From: an uncultured beta proteobacterium
GTDB taxonomy: Bacteria > Pseudomonadota > Gammaproteobacteria > Burkholderiales > Burkholderiaceae_C
DNA: 48,965 bases
NCBI GenBank assembly: GCA_903853895.1
Contig: CAINUX010000060.1
Coordinates: 1-48,965 of the forward strand
Direction: 5' to 3'
The first letter of the stretch is position 1. Each line of letters opens with the position of its first letter. The notes beneath the pieces were generated by a model, which saw only the letters and a list, made by a program, of their open reading frames with translations, was not told where the DNA came from and ran no database searches. The translations under genes were made by a program, and so were the position numbers. Below are positions 1 to 8,861 of the stretch, one piece after another.

Positions 1-43
1 ATTTAATGGTCGAAAGCAATTTCTGCCACCCAAAGGATAAATC

Positions 44-295
44 ATGGTCGTCATTCGACTCGCCCGTGGCGGTGCAAAAGCACGCCCGTTTTTCAATATC
101 GTTGTGGCTGACAAGCGCACACGCCGTGATGGTCGCTTCATCGAGCGTATTGGTTTTTACAACCCCATCGCAACTGCCAATGAAGAGAGCATCCGAATTG
201 CGCAGGATCGTCTGACGTACTGGCAAGGCGTGGGCGCCCAGGCTTCTCCCACCGTGGAACGCCTGATCAACCAAGCAGCCAAGAAGGCAGCTTAA
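44..295 (+). CDS. rpsP: 30S ribosomal protein S16
   Basis: Small-subunit ribosomal protein that binds 16S rRNA during 30S assembly. The 83-residue product starts [16 protein letters not shown], the typical S16 N-terminus, and has the usual S16 length. A purine-rich ribosome site (AAAGGA) sits just before the ATG. It is the first gene of the conserved rpsP-rimM-trmD-rplS order, with 49 nt to rimM. Only 43 nt of upstream sequence is present, so its promoter is outside the window. Identification is secure. Confidence 0.97.
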   Translation: MVVIRLARGGAKARPFFNIVVADKRTRRDGRFIERIGFYNPIATANEESIRIAQDRLTYWQGVGAQASPTVERLINQAAKKAA

Positions 296-344
296 TAAGC
301 CACTGTGCCGAGAGGAGTGCGCTACGCTCTCCCATTGGCACCCT

Positions 345-914
345 ATGCGTATGCTCACCGGACTCGAAGCTGCTGAATTGCCAGCGGATGCCATTGAAGT
401 CGGACGGATTGCGGACGCGTGGGGCGTCAAGGGTTGGTTCAAGGTCCTGCCCTACAGCGCCGATCCTGAGGCGCTTTTTTCTTCCAAGCGCTGGTTTTTG
501 CTGCCCACCGAGCGCGGTGTGCAGACGTTCGCGGGTGTCGCCCAGCTGTCCGTCAAGGAAGCCAAGGAACACTCCGATACCGTCGTCGCCACTGCCCATG
601 GCATGGACGACCGCACCGCTGCTGAGGCCCTGCGCGGCTCCCGCATCTTCGTTTCCCGCTCCAGTTTTCCAACTGTCGCTCAGGATGAATACTATTGGGT
701 CGATCTCATTGGTCTCGATGTGGTGAATCGCCAGGACGAAGCCCTGGGCGTGGTCAAGGAGTTGCTTTCCACCGGAGCGCAAACCGTGCTGGTGATGGAG
801 TATCAGGAAGACGGTAAGACTTGTGAACGCATGATCCCGTTTGTGGCCGCCTACGTCGACGATGTGGACCTGAAGGCACGCCGCATCCGCGTGGACTGGC
901 AAACTGACTACTGA
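345..914 (+). CDS. rimM: Ribosome maturation factor RimM
   Basis: RimM assists late 30S maturation through contact with S19 and the 16S head. The 189-residue product has the N-terminal RimM motif [16 protein letters not shown] at about residues 18-33 and a C-terminal PRC-barrel part with [11 protein letters not shown] and [13 protein letters not shown]. It lies between rpsP and trmD, 10 nt before trmD, as in most proteobacteria. An ATG two codons downstream (residue 3) could equally be the start. A long reading frame on the opposite strand (267-1058) is a shadow. Confidence 0.95.
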   Translation: MRMLTGLEAAELPADAIEVGRIADAWGVKGWFKVLPYSADPEALFSSKRWFLLPTERGVQTFAGVAQLSVKEAKEHSDTVVATAHGMDDRTAAEALRGSRIFVSRSSFPTVAQDEYYWVDLIGLDVVNRQDEALGVVKELLSTGAQTVLVMEYQEDGKTCERMIPFVAAYVDDVDLKARRIRVDWQTDY

Positions 915-924
915 GTCCAGGCGC

Positions 925-1671
925 ATGCGCTTCGATGTCGTCACTCTTTTTCCCGAGCTTTTCACCCCATTTCTGACCGTTGGCATCACTCGGCGCGCCT
1001 TTGAGTCCGGGCAGGTAGACGTCCAGTTTTCCAATCCGCGGGACTTTGCCACCGGCAATTACCGCCGCGTGGATGACAGACCATTTGGCGGTGGCCCCGG
1101 CATGGTGATGTTGGCGCAACCCCTGGAGTTGGCTCTTGCGCACATTCGGTCCCAACGCAATGACGGTGCCCCGGTTGTGCTGTTCTCACCCATTGGCAAG
1201 CGACTGGACCACGCAGCGGTTCAGCGCTGGTCCGGCAGTTCGGGTGCCATCCTGGTCTGCGGCCGTTATGAAGGCATTGACCAGCGATTCATTGACACCC
1301 AGGTGGACGAACAGATCAGTCTGGGAGATTTTGTGTTGTCGGGTGGCGAAGTTCCGGCCATCGCATTGCTGGACGCCGTGGCGCGCCTGCAGCCGGGCGT
1401 CTTGTCGGACGCGGATAGCCACCACCAAGACAGCTTCAATCCGTCGCTGGATGGCCTGCTGGACTGCCCGCACTACACGCGCCCGGAAGAATGGGACGGT
1501 CACCGCGTCCCCGACGTCTTGTTATCCGGCCACCATGGCCAGATTGAGCGCTGGCGGCGTGACCAGCGCCTGCAATTGACCGCAGTGCACCGCCCTGACT
1601 TGCTGGAAGTGGCGCGTGGCGCGGGTCTGTTGAGCCAGCAGGACGAGGCGTTTCTGGCCGGTCAGCGTTGA
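925..1671 (+). CDS. trmD: tRNA (guanine-37-N1)-methyltransferase TrmD
   Basis: Transfers methyl from S-adenosylmethionine to G37 of tRNAs, which prevents frameshifting. The 248 residues match the family's length. [13 protein letters not shown] opens the protein. The trefoil-knot SAM-binding sequence [14 protein letters not shown] and the [10 protein letters not shown] loop are present near residues 108-145. It is the third gene of the conserved rpsP-rimM-trmD-rplS operon. An extended -10 promoter for rplS begins within a few bases of its stop codon. Confidence 0.97.
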   Translation: MRFDVVTLFPELFTPFLTVGITRRAFESGQVDVQFSNPRDFATGNYRRVDDRPFGGGPGMVMLAQPLELALAHIRSQRNDGAPVVLFSPIGKRLDHAAVQRWSGSSGAILVCGRYEGIDQRFIDTQVDEQISLGDFVLSGGEVPAIALLDAVARLQPGVLSDADSHHQDSFNPSLDGLLDCPHYTRPEEWDGHRVPDVLLSGHHGQIERWRRDQRLQLTAVHRPDLLEVARGAGLLSQQDEAFLAGQR

Positions 1672-1674
1672 ACT

Positions 1675-1683
1675 TGCTATAAT
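1675..1683 (+). promoter_or_regulatory. Extended -10 promoter for rplS
   Basis: A consensus TATAAT (1678-1683) is preceded by TG one base upstream, giving an extended -10. No good -35 hexamer is seen at the expected distance, which is usual for extended -10 promoters. It starts 4 nt after the trmD stop and would give rplS its own transcript with a leader of about 90 nt. Assigned by pattern only. Confidence 0.55.
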
Positions 1684-1776
1684 GGCAGACTAACCAATCC
1701 TCTGTACGGCCAAAGTGGCATCTTGCACGCTTTGCACCATCCGGTGTCGGCGCATACACGATTACGAAGGAAGAAC

Positions 1777-2148
1777 ATGAACCTGATTCAAACACTTGAG
1801 CAAGAAGAAATTGCTCGCCTGGGTAAAACCATCCCTGATTTCGCCCCCGGTGACACCGTGGTGGTGAGCGTCAACGTTGTCGAAGGTACCCGCAAGCGCG
1901 TGCAGGCCTACGAAGGCGTCGTGATCGCCAAACGCAACCGTGGCCTCAACAGCGGCTTCATCGTGCGCAAGATCTCCAGCGGTGAAGGCGTGGAGCGTAC
2001 GTTCCAGACCTACAGCCCGCTGATCGCCGGCATCGAAGTCAAGCGCCGTGGTGATGTACGCCGCGCCAAGCTGTACTACCTGCGCGACCGTAGCGGCAAG
2101 TCGGCACGTATCAAGGAAAAACTGCCAGCCAAGAAGACCGCGGTTTAA
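1777..2148 (+). CDS. rplS: 50S ribosomal protein L19
   Basis: Large-subunit protein at the 30S-50S interface. The start [20 protein letters not shown] has a clear ribosome site (GAAGGAAG) just upstream, so I prefer it to an in-frame ATG at 1723. The product is 123 residues, normal for L19, with the conserved [19 protein letters not shown] and [16 protein letters not shown] segments. It is the last gene of the ribosomal/tRNA-modification block and is followed by an intrinsic terminator. Confidence 0.97.
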   Translation: MNLIQTLEQEEIARLGKTIPDFAPGDTVVVSVNVVEGTRKRVQAYEGVVIAKRNRGLNSGFIVRKISSGEGVERTFQTYSPLIAGIEVKRRGDVRRAKLYYLRDRSGKSARIKEKLPAKKTAV

Positions 2149-2169
2149 TACCAAGACGTGTCTTCAGCG

Positions 2170-2203
2170 AAACCGCCCGGCGCAAGCTTGTGGCGGTTTT
2201 TTT
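2170..2203 (+). terminator. Intrinsic terminator after rplS
   Basis: AAACCGCC (2170-2177) pairs with GGCGGTTT (2192-2199) across a 14-nt loop and runs into seven T (2197-2203). It ends the rplS transcript. The next gene's ATG begins at 2204, directly on the last T, so the terminator occupies the space where a ribosome site would be. Confidence 0.85.
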
Positions 2204-2881
2204 ATGACTGTGTTGCCGTCCTTTGACCCACGCCAGGTTCCGGTGATCGGTGTTGACCGTCACCTGCCAAAGGTGCAGCCGCGCGCTCTGCAACCGCAGG
2301 CGCTGGCGCAGCGCTTTGAAGCAGCCCATAGCTGGACGCCCGAATTGCTGGCCGAGCCTCGCTTTTCAGAGCGGCCTGCTGTGCATGCGTCGGTGCTGAT
2401 TCCGCTGGTCATGCGGGACCAGGGCCTGACCGTGTTGTTGACCGAGCGCACCACCCATCTGTCCAGCCATTCCGGGCAAATTGCTTTTCCTGGCGGCAAA
2501 GCGGATCCGGACGATTCCAGCGCGGTGGATACCGCCTTGCGCGAGGCGCAGGAGGAAATCGGCCTGGATCGCAAATTTGTGGAGGTGCTGGGCACGTTGC
2601 CGATCTATACGACCGGCAGCGCCTTCATCGTGACGCCGGTGGTGGCACTGGTCCACGCTGAGCATATGGTGATCGCCAATCCGCATGAAGTTGCGGATGT
2701 CTTTGAAGTGCCTCTGGACTTCTTGATGGATCCCGCCAACCACCACCGCCATGCGGTCGAATGGGCGGGCGCTCGCCGCGAGTGGCTGTCCATTCCGTAT
2801 ATGGATGCCAAGTCCGAGCGCTTCATCTGGGGTGCAACCGCCGGCATGCTACGCAATTTTTACCGGTTCCTGCTGGACTGA
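2204..2881 (+). CDS. NUDIX hydrolase, CoA pyrophosphatase (NudL-like)
   Basis: Predicted to cleave coenzyme A to phosphopantetheine and adenosine 3',5'-bisphosphate. The 225-residue product has the CoA-pyrophosphatase signature LLTERTTHLSSHSGQIAFPG followed by the Nudix box, with key residues in GGKAD...LREAQEEIG (about residues 96-120). The start MTVLPSFDPRQ is the only ATG giving a full N-terminal region, but it abuts the rplS terminator T-run and lacks an ordinary ribosome site. Translation may be leaderless or rely on GGCGG from the terminator stem. It is followed 29 nt later by the CobD/CbiB-like gene. Confidence 0.88.
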   Translation: MTVLPSFDPRQVPVIGVDRHLPKVQPRALQPQALAQRFEAAHSWTPELLAEPRFSERPAVHASVLIPLVMRDQGLTVLLTERTTHLSSHSGQIAFPGGKADPDDSSAVDTALREAQEEIGLDRKFVEVLGTLPIYTTGSAFIVTPVVALVHAEHMVIANPHEVADVFEVPLDFLMDPANHHRHAVEWAGARREWLSIPYMDAKSERFIWGATAGMLRNFYRFLLD

Positions 2882-2910
2882 GCTGCGCAGGCAGTCGCTA
2901 TGATTGCCCC

Positions 2911-3831
2911 ATGAGTTTTCTCTCCATTCTATTTGCGCTGCTGTTGGAGCAGGCACGGCCTCTGGGGCAAGGCAATCCCGTTCATCTGGCGGTTCGCAAC
3001 TGGGTGCGCTGGGTGGTTCGCAGTCTGGATACCGGCAAGCCGCACCACAGCTGGCTGGCGTGGTGGGTTGCAGTCGTCGCCCCTGCGGTGGTTGCCTGTG
3101 GTGTCCATTGGCTGCTGGTGTGGTCACTGGGGTGGATTGCCGCGGCGGTGTGGAGCACTACGATTTTGTACGCCACCCTGGGATTTCGTCAGTTCAGCCA
3201 CCACTTCACCGTGATCCGCGATGCGCTGCTGGCGGGCGAGGAGGATGTGGCGCGGCAACAGCTGGCGCTGTGGATGCGCATGGACGTCAGTGCCTTGCCG
3301 CGCAGCCAGATTGTGCGGCATGTGATTGAGCACTCCGTTTTGAGCGCCCATCGACATGTGTTTGGCGTGTTCGCCTGGTACTCCTTGCTCGCTGCAATGG
3401 GACTGGGGCCGGCCGGCGCTGTGTTGTACCGGATCGGTGAATACTTTGCCAGCTATGCGAACCGGCCCAATCGCCCGTCCATAACCCCGTTGAGTGATCC
3501 GCTGAAAGCGGCAGCAGATATTGCCTGGCATGTCATGGATTGGGTGCCTGCCCGCATCACGGCGCTGGGTTTTGCTTTTGTTGGCAGCTTTGAGGAGGCA
3601 GTGGACAGCTGGCGCCAACACGAAGCCCAGTTTCCTGGAGACAACGACGGCGTGATCCTGGCCGCAACCGCCGGGGCGGTCAACGTCAAGCTGGGCGAAC
3701 CGGAAAGCCCGGGCGCAGGGCAAACGCCACAGCCCGTACACCTGCGTGCGGTGGTCGGGCTGGTGTGGCGCACCGTCGTGATGTGGATGGTGTTTTTGGC
3801 GCTGCTGTCGCTGGCGCGGCTCTTGGGCTAG
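2911..3831 (+). CDS. CobD/CbiB-family membrane protein
   Basis: Integral membrane protein of 306 residues with several hydrophobic segments, e.g. MSFLSILFALLLEQARPL, WWVAVVAPAVVACGVHWLLV and VFLALLSLARLLG. The family includes adenosylcobinamide-phosphate synthase CbiB/CobD and the AmpE-like proteins. No other cobalamin gene is nearby, so a corrin role is not supported here and an AmpE-like or unknown role is possible. Its stop codon overlaps the convergent rsgA stop by 2 nt, leaving no room for a terminator. Confidence 0.75.
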   Translation: MSFLSILFALLLEQARPLGQGNPVHLAVRNWVRWVVRSLDTGKPHHSWLAWWVAVVAPAVVACGVHWLLVWSLGWIAAAVWSTTILYATLGFRQFSHHFTVIRDALLAGEEDVARQQLALWMRMDVSALPRSQIVRHVIEHSVLSAHRHVFGVFAWYSLLAAMGLGPAGAVLYRIGEYFASYANRPNRPSITPLSDPLKAAADIAWHVMDWVPARITALGFAFVGSFEEAVDSWRQHEAQFPGDNDGVILAATAGAVNVKLGEPESPGAGQTPQPVHLRAVVGLVWRTVVMWMVFLALLSLARLLG

Positions 3832-4787
3832 TACCGTTTCTGGGACAGCTCTGCAAATAGACTGCTATATATCTTGTAGCGGTTCGTGCTGATTTCGTGA
3901 GGGCCAGCGGGTAAATAGCCGTCAGACGCCTTTTGTAAAGCGGCAATCACACCGCAGCCCGGCTCATGCAAGTGACTGCAGTTGTAGAACTTGCAGTCGC
4001 TGGCGTGTGCCTTGATGTCGGGCATCAGGCTGGCCAGGTGCATCGGCTCGATGTGGTTCAGACCGAATTCCTGAAAACCGGGTGAGTCGATCACCGCCGT
4101 GGTCTTGGCGGTATCCACCCAGTACAGCGTGGTACTGGTGGTGGTGTGCTTGCCGGAGTTCAGTGCCGTGGAGATGGCGTTGGTCAGCACCTGCGCGTCT
4201 GGAATCAAGCGGTTGATCAGGGTGCTCTTGCCCGAGCCGGACGGACCCAGTACGAGCGTGGTTTTGCCCGCGAGCACGGCATCCAGGTGGTGTTCGGTGT
4301 TGGGGATGTTGTCCCCCTTGGGTTTAAGTGCCATCGGCAATATGGTGTAACCCATGTCGCGGTACACGCCCATGCGCGCCCAGGCACGCTGGAAGGGCTC
4401 CGCCAAGTCACTTTTGTTGAGGGCGATGATGGGACGTATGTGTTCGGCTTCGGCCGCAATGAGTGCCCGCGCGAGCTGGCTTTCCGAAAATTCAGGCTCC
4501 GCGGCGATCAGGATCAGCACCTGGTCCAGATTGGCGGCAAAAGACTTGGTGCGGATTTCGTCCTGCCGGTAGAACAGGTTGCGCCGCGGTTGCACCTTTT
4601 CGATGGTGCCTTCGTCCTCACTGGCTTGCCATAGTACGTGGTCACCCACGACGGTCTGGCTTTTCTTGCCGCGCGGATGGCAAATCAGGCGCCGACCGTC
4701 CGGGGTTTCGACCCACACGTGGCGACCGTGCCCCGCAATAACGAGACCGGTTTCCAAAGGGGAGGGCGTTGCCATGGTTGCTGGCAC
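3828..4787 (-). CDS. rsgA: Ribosome small-subunit-dependent GTPase A
   Basis: Circularly permuted GTPase that checks 30S maturation. The 319 residues contain an N-terminal OB-like part, the G4 motif NKSD, then G1 GPSGSGKST and G3 DSPGF. The order G4-G1-G3 is diagnostic of this family. The C-terminal zinc-binding set CKFYNCSHLHEPGC is intact. The gene sits directly downstream of the M48 peptidase (adjacent at 4787/4788), so the two probably form a transcript. Its 3' end overlaps the convergent CobD/CbiB-like gene. Confidence 0.95.
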   Translation of the reverse strand: MPATMATPSPLETGLVIAGHGRHVWVETPDGRRLICHPRGKKSQTVVGDHVLWQASEDEGTIEKVQPRRNLFYRQDEIRTKSFAANLDQVLILIAAEPEFSESQLARALIAAEAEHIRPIIALNKSDLAEPFQRAWARMGVYRDMGYTILPMALKPKGDNIPNTEHHLDAVLAGKTTLVLGPSGSGKSTLINRLIPDAQVLTNAISTALNSGKHTTTSTTLYWVDTAKTTAVIDSPGFQEFGLNHIEPMHLASLMPDIKAHASDCKFYNCSHLHEPGCGVIAALQKASDGYLPAGPHEISTNRYKIYSSLFAELSQKRY

Positions 4788-6074
4788 TCAGTGCGTCGCA
4801 CCGAGGATGCGCCCCAAGCGCTCCGTCGCGGGCGGGTGGGAGTAGTAAAACTGAACGTAGACCGGGTCCGGCGTCAGCGTCGATGCATTGTCTTCAAACA
4901 GCTTGAGCAGGGCACTCGCCAGGGCTGGGCCGCTGGTCTGCGTCACGGCATAGGCATCGGCCTCGAACTCATGCTTGCGCGACATCTTCGCGAAGACTGG
5001 GCCTATGAAGGTGCCCAGCAGGGGGAACACCATCATGAACAGCAGCAGCGCCAGGGCGTCATTGGGGGCACCCAGGTTGGGCACAACCCCCAGGCCGGTA
5101 AAAAACCAGACCTGTTGACTGACCCAGCCCAGCGCAAAGAACCCGACCAGACTCAGGGCAAACATCGCGATGATGCGCTTAACCACGTGCCGGTGCGTGA
5201 AATGTCCCAGTTCGTGGGCCAGCACCGCGTCCACTTCGGGTGGGCTGAGTTGTGCCAACAGGGTGTCAAAAAACACGACACGTTTGGAGGCACCGAAGCC
5301 GGTGAAGTAGGCATTGGCATGGGCACTGCGCTTGCTGCCGTCCATTACGAAGAAACCCTTGGAGGTGAAGCCACACCTGGCCATCAGCGCCGTTACCCGC
5401 TCTTTGACCTGCGGATCTTGCAGTGGCTGGAACTTGTTGAATAGCGGTGCAATCCAGGTGGGGTAAATCAGCAGCGCCAACAGATTGAAACCCATCCATA
5501 CGCCCCAGACCCAGAGCCACCACCACGCTCCTGTTGCCCCCATCATCCAGATCACCAGCGTGATAAATGGCAGTCCGATCAGAGCGGACAACAACAGGGA
5601 TTTGGCAAAATCCTGCAGCCACAGCGTCAATCGGGTTTTGTTGAAGCCAAATCGCTCCTCGATGACAAAGGTCTGGTACAGCGTAAGAGGCAAGTCCAGC
5701 AGACCGCCGATGGCCACAAACGCGGCCAGCAGCGCAACTTGCTGGGCGAGGTGGTTGTTGAGTAGGCCTGCGAACAGTTGGTTCAATGCTGACAGGCCAC
5801 CCAACAATGTCCAGACGATGGTTAGCGCCGCACCCCAGGCCAGCTCCAGCAGGCCAAAGCGTGCCTTGGCGATGGTGTAGTCGGCGGCCTTCTGGTGGGC
5901 AGGCAGCGTTATTTTTTCAGCAAACGCGGCGGGCACCGCACCGCGATTCTGGGCCACATGGCGAATTTGGCGACTGGCCAACCAGAATTTCAGCATCAGG
6001 CTCATGGTGAGGGCGAGCGCAAAGGCAATGGTCGTGGTCAGAGAGGCGGAGTTACCGGCAAAGAGATCATTCAT
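4788..6074 (-). CDS. M48 family (Ste24/CAAX-like) zinc metallopeptidase
   Basis: Membrane-bound zinc protease of the Ste24/HtpX clan. The zinc motif HExxH is seen in [14 protein letters not shown], with a downstream glutamate in [11 protein letters not shown]. Several hydrophobic segments span the N-terminal half and the region after the active site. I place the start at [12 protein letters not shown] (428 residues), which matches the family's length. Longer in-frame extensions would run through the divergent orn gene. The gap to orn is 37 nt, so both promoters must be very compact or overlap coding sequence. Confidence 0.9.
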   Translation of the reverse strand: MNDLFAGNSASLTTTIAFALALTMSLMLKFWLASRQIRHVAQNRGAVPAAFAEKITLPAHQKAADYTIAKARFGLLELAWGAALTIVWTLLGGLSALNQLFAGLLNNHLAQQVALLAAFVAIGGLLDLPLTLYQTFVIEERFGFNKTRLTLWLQDFAKSLLLSALIGLPFITLVIWMMGATGAWWWLWVWGVWMGFNLLALLIYPTWIAPLFNKFQPLQDPQVKERVTALMARCGFTSKGFFVMDGSKRSAHANAYFTGFGASKRVVFFDTLLAQLSPPEVDAVLAHELGHFTHRHVVKRIIAMFALSLVGFFALGWVSQQVWFFTGLGVVPNLGAPNDALALLLFMMVFPLLGTFIGPVFAKMSRKHEFEADAYAVTQTSGPALASALLKLFEDNASTLTPDPVYVQFYYSHPPATERLGRILGATH

Positions 6075-6111
6075 GGCGATGGAGTTTAGGTCATCAGCGA
6101 CAATCGCCCGC

Positions 6112-6684
6112 ATGGACGAACCCAACACCACCCCACTCAGCAAATCCGACAAAAACCTGGTTTGGCTCGACTGCGAGATGACCGGCCTCGACCCCGACGT
6201 CGAGCGCATCATTGAAATCGCGGTCATCGTAACCGGCCCCAATCTGGAGTGCCGCACCGAAGGCCCCGTATTGGTGATCCGCCAGAGCGATGCCCAACTG
6301 GACAAGATGGACGCCTGGAATAAGGGCACCCACGGCAAGAGCGGCCTAATCGATAAGGTCAAGGTATCGACCGTGACCGAGGAGCAGGCGCAGGATGAGC
6401 TGATTGCATTCCTTAAGCAGTATGTGCCTGCCAACGGCTCACCCATGTGCGGCAACTCCATTGGCCAGGATAGGCGGTTCCTGGTCAAGTACATGCCCAA
6501 GCTGGAAGCTTTTTTCCACTACCGCAACCTGGATGTCAGCACGCTTAAGGAACTGGCCAAGCGCTGGCGACCCGACGTCCATGCGTCCTTCAAAAAGCAG
6601 CAGCGCCACACGGCGCTGGCTGATGTGCACGAGTCCATCGATGAGCTCGAACACTACCGCCAGCACTTTTTGAAGCTCGCCTGA
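6112..6684 (+). CDS. orn: Oligoribonuclease
   Basis: 3'-5' exonuclease that degrades short RNA oligonucleotides, including pGpG from c-di-GMP turnover. The 190-residue product begins [20 protein letters not shown] and carries the DEDDh exonuclease motifs: DCEMTGLD (ExoI), [11 protein letters not shown] (ExoII) and [14 protein letters not shown] (ExoIII). An in-frame ATG at 6004 would add 36 residues unlike the family, so I reject it. It is divergent from the M48 peptidase gene. Confidence 0.95.
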   Translation: MDEPNTTPLSKSDKNLVWLDCEMTGLDPDVERIIEIAVIVTGPNLECRTEGPVLVIRQSDAQLDKMDAWNKGTHGKSGLIDKVKVSTVTEEQAQDELIAFLKQYVPANGSPMCGNSIGQDRRFLVKYMPKLEAFFHYRNLDVSTLKELAKRWRPDVHASFKKQQRHTALADVHESIDELEHYRQHFLKLA

Positions 6685-6911
6685 TCGACCGCTTGAAAAA
6701 GAATTAGGTAGAAACCCGAATCCATGGCATAATCGAAGGCTGCGCTACAAACAGTAGTGCATTTGTACATCTCCCTTCATTCACCGGGTCCGCCTATTTG
6801 GGCCCCAAGCGCTGGAAAGTATTCAGACGCAGGTTCCGTTTGATGGTTGATGTTTTTTAACCATTGACGGAGCAGTCGCATACCCTGCGGCACTCGCGTG
6901 TGAGTAAAACC
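6685..6911 (+). other. Intergenic leader before the DEAD-box helicase
   Basis: About 227 nt without a credible gene. A -10-like CATAAT lies near 6727-6732 but I find no convincing -35. If transcription starts there, the helicase mRNA has a long leader of roughly 170 nt. Long leaders are known for cold-shock DEAD-box helicases, but no known leader motif was recognised. Confidence 0.35.
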
Positions 6912-8807
6912 ATGACTGACGCTTTTGAAGTGACAGGTGCCTTTGCGCCTGCCGAAATTTCCACTAACCCCTCTTTTGCCAGCGACGCTGTAATGACAGC
7001 CGACGCCAGCACCGATCTCGATACGCCTGAAGTCCCCGAAGCGCCAGAAGCACCCAACGGCTTCGTGCTGCTGGGTCTGGCGCCTGAACTGGTGCATGCC
7101 GTTAAAGATCTGGGCTACACCCAGCCGACATCGGTTCAACTGAAGACCATTCCCCTGGCCCTGCCCGGCGATACCGATGGAAAAACTGCAGCCAAGTACA
7201 TCGACCTGATGGTTTCCAGCCAGACCGGCAGTGGCAAGACAGCAGCTTTCCTGTTGCCCGTGTTGCACACCTTGCTGAAACAACAGGCACAGGCTGAAGC
7301 CGACGAACGCGCCGCCTTTGAGCGCGAAGTGGCTGAAGCTGTGGCCCGCGGCGAAGTAGCCCCCAAGCGTTCCAAACGCAAAGACCCGACCAATCCCCGC
7401 AACTTCAAGGCACCGGCGCCCGGCGCCTTGATCGTCTGTCCGACCCGCGAACTGGCCCAGCAAGTTGCCAATGACGCGATCGACCTGGTGCAGCATTGCC
7501 GCGGTCTGCGCATTGCCAACATCGTGGGTGGCATGCCCTACCAGTTGCAAATCGCCAAGCTGCAAAACGCCAACCTGGTGGTGGCCACGCCGGGCCGTCT
7601 ATTGGACCTGCAACGCTCGATGCAAATCAAGCTCGACCAGGTGCAATTCCTGGTCGTTGACGAAGCCGACCGCATGCTGGATCTGGGCTTCTCCGACGAT
7701 CTGGCTGAAATCAACCAGCTCACTATCGCCCGCAAGCAGACCATGATGTTCAGCGCGACCTTTGCGCCACGCATCCAGCAGTTGGCTGCCCGCGTGATGC
7801 GCGAGCCCCAGCGCATCACTATCGACAGCCCGCAGGAAAAGCACGCCAACATCAAGCAGGTGCTGTTCTGGGCCGACAACGCTCACCACAAGCGCAAGCT
7901 GTTGGACCACTGGCTGCGTGACACGACCATCAACCAGGCCATCGTCTTCGCCAGCACCCAGATCGAGTGCGACGGCCTAGCCAACGACCTCCAGCAAGAC
8001 GGATTTGACGCCGTGGCCCTGCACGGTGCCCTGAGCCAGGGCCTGCGCAACCGCCGCCTGATGGCGCTACGCCAGGGCCAGGTGCAGATTCTGGTGGCGA
8101 CGGACGTGGCCGCCCGCGGCATTGACGTGCCCACCATCACCCACGTGTTCAACTTCGGCTTGCCGATGAAGGCCGAGGATTACACCCACCGTATTGGCCG
8201 CACGGGACGCGCCGGACGTGATGGTTTGGCCGTCACCTTTGCCGAAGTGCGTGACCGCCGCAAGATTTTCGACATCGAGGCCTACACCCGCCAGCACTTC
8301 AAGTCCGAGACCATTCCAGGTTTGGAGCCACAGCAACGCTTCCCCGAGTCCCGTCCCGGTACCGGTGCTAGCTTTGGTGGCCGTGGCAACCACTTTGCGG
8401 ACCGCGCACCGCGTGACCGCAACTTTGGCGGCAGCGCTGGTGCTGCGCGCCCCAGCTTTGGTGGCAACCGTGGCGGCAATCCTGGCTTTGGCGACAGAAA
8501 TGCGGCAGGCCCTCGTGATGCGGGCCCAGACAGCTACCAAAACAATAGCGGATTTGGTGGTGGCAACCGTGACAACGGCCCCCGCGATGGTGGCGATAAC
8601 GGTGGTTTCAACTACGCCCGCAAGGGTGGCTTCAACGACCGCTTTGCCGGTGGTGGTCGTCCCGATGCTGCTCCCCGCAGTGGTGGCGATTTTGCCGCAG
8701 CACGCAAGCCAGCCTTCAGCAAACCCATGGGCGTGAAGCCCGGCAATGCGGGCAAGGTGTTTGTGCCACGTGACGCCAAGAAGCGTGCAGCCCGTACGTT
8801 TGATTAA
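6912..8807 (+). CDS. DEAD-box RNA helicase with glycine-rich tail
   Basis: ATP-dependent RNA helicase, 631 residues from the ATG. TTG (6864) and GTG (6900) are possible upstream in-frame starts, and no strong ribosome site decides between them. Motifs in order: Q motif (TQPTSVQLKTIP), I (SSQTGSGKT), Ia (PTRELAQQ), II (VVDEADRMLD), III (FSATF) and VI (HRIGRTGRAGR). A charged insert of about 50 residues lies between motifs I and Ia. The last 160 residues are a Gly/Asn/Arg-rich low-complexity tail of the RNA-binding or condensate-forming type, ending in a basic segment. Probable roles are ribosome assembly and RNA turnover at low temperature. An intrinsic terminator follows. Confidence 0.93.
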   Translation: MTDAFEVTGAFAPAEISTNPSFASDAVMTADASTDLDTPEVPEAPEAPNGFVLLGLAPELVHAVKDLGYTQPTSVQLKTIPLALPGDTDGKTAAKYIDLMVSSQTGSGKTAAFLLPVLHTLLKQQAQAEADERAAFEREVAEAVARGEVAPKRSKRKDPTNPRNFKAPAPGALIVCPTRELAQQVANDAIDLVQHCRGLRIANIVGGMPYQLQIAKLQNANLVVATPGRLLDLQRSMQIKLDQVQFLVVDEADRMLDLGFSDDLAEINQLTIARKQTMMFSATFAPRIQQLAARVMREPQRITIDSPQEKHANIKQVLFWADNAHHKRKLLDHWLRDTTINQAIVFASTQIECDGLANDLQQDGFDAVALHGALSQGLRNRRLMALRQGQVQILVATDVAARGIDVPTITHVFNFGLPMKAEDYTHRIGRTGRAGRDGLAVTFAEVRDRRKIFDIEAYTRQHFKSETIPGLEPQQRFPESRPGTGASFGGRGNHFADRAPRDRNFGGSAGAARPSFGGNRGGNPGFGDRNAAGPRDAGPDSYQNNSGFGGGNRDNGPRDGGDNGGFNYARKGGFNDRFAGGGRPDAAPRSGGDFAAARKPAFSKPMGVKPGNAGKVFVPRDAKKRAARTFD

Positions 8808-8826
8808 TTGCGTTTGACGCTCAAAT

Positions 8827-8853
8827 AAAAGGACCCTGGGGGGTCCTTTTTTT
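8827..8853 (+). terminator. Intrinsic terminator after the DEAD-box helicase
   Basis: GGACCC (8831-8836) and GGGTCC (8841-8846) form a perfect stem with a four-base loop. An A-run lies before the stem and seven T after it (8847-8853). The A-run lets it act in both directions, so it may also end the convergent dehydrogenase transcript, whose stop is at 8862. Confidence 0.9.
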
Positions 8854-8861
8854 GTCGGGGA

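Noticed and set aside
267-1058. Long minus-strand reading frame of 263 codons across rimM and trmD
   Set aside because: It lies opposite two well-identified conserved genes, has no recognisable domain and is a typical GC-rich shadow frame.
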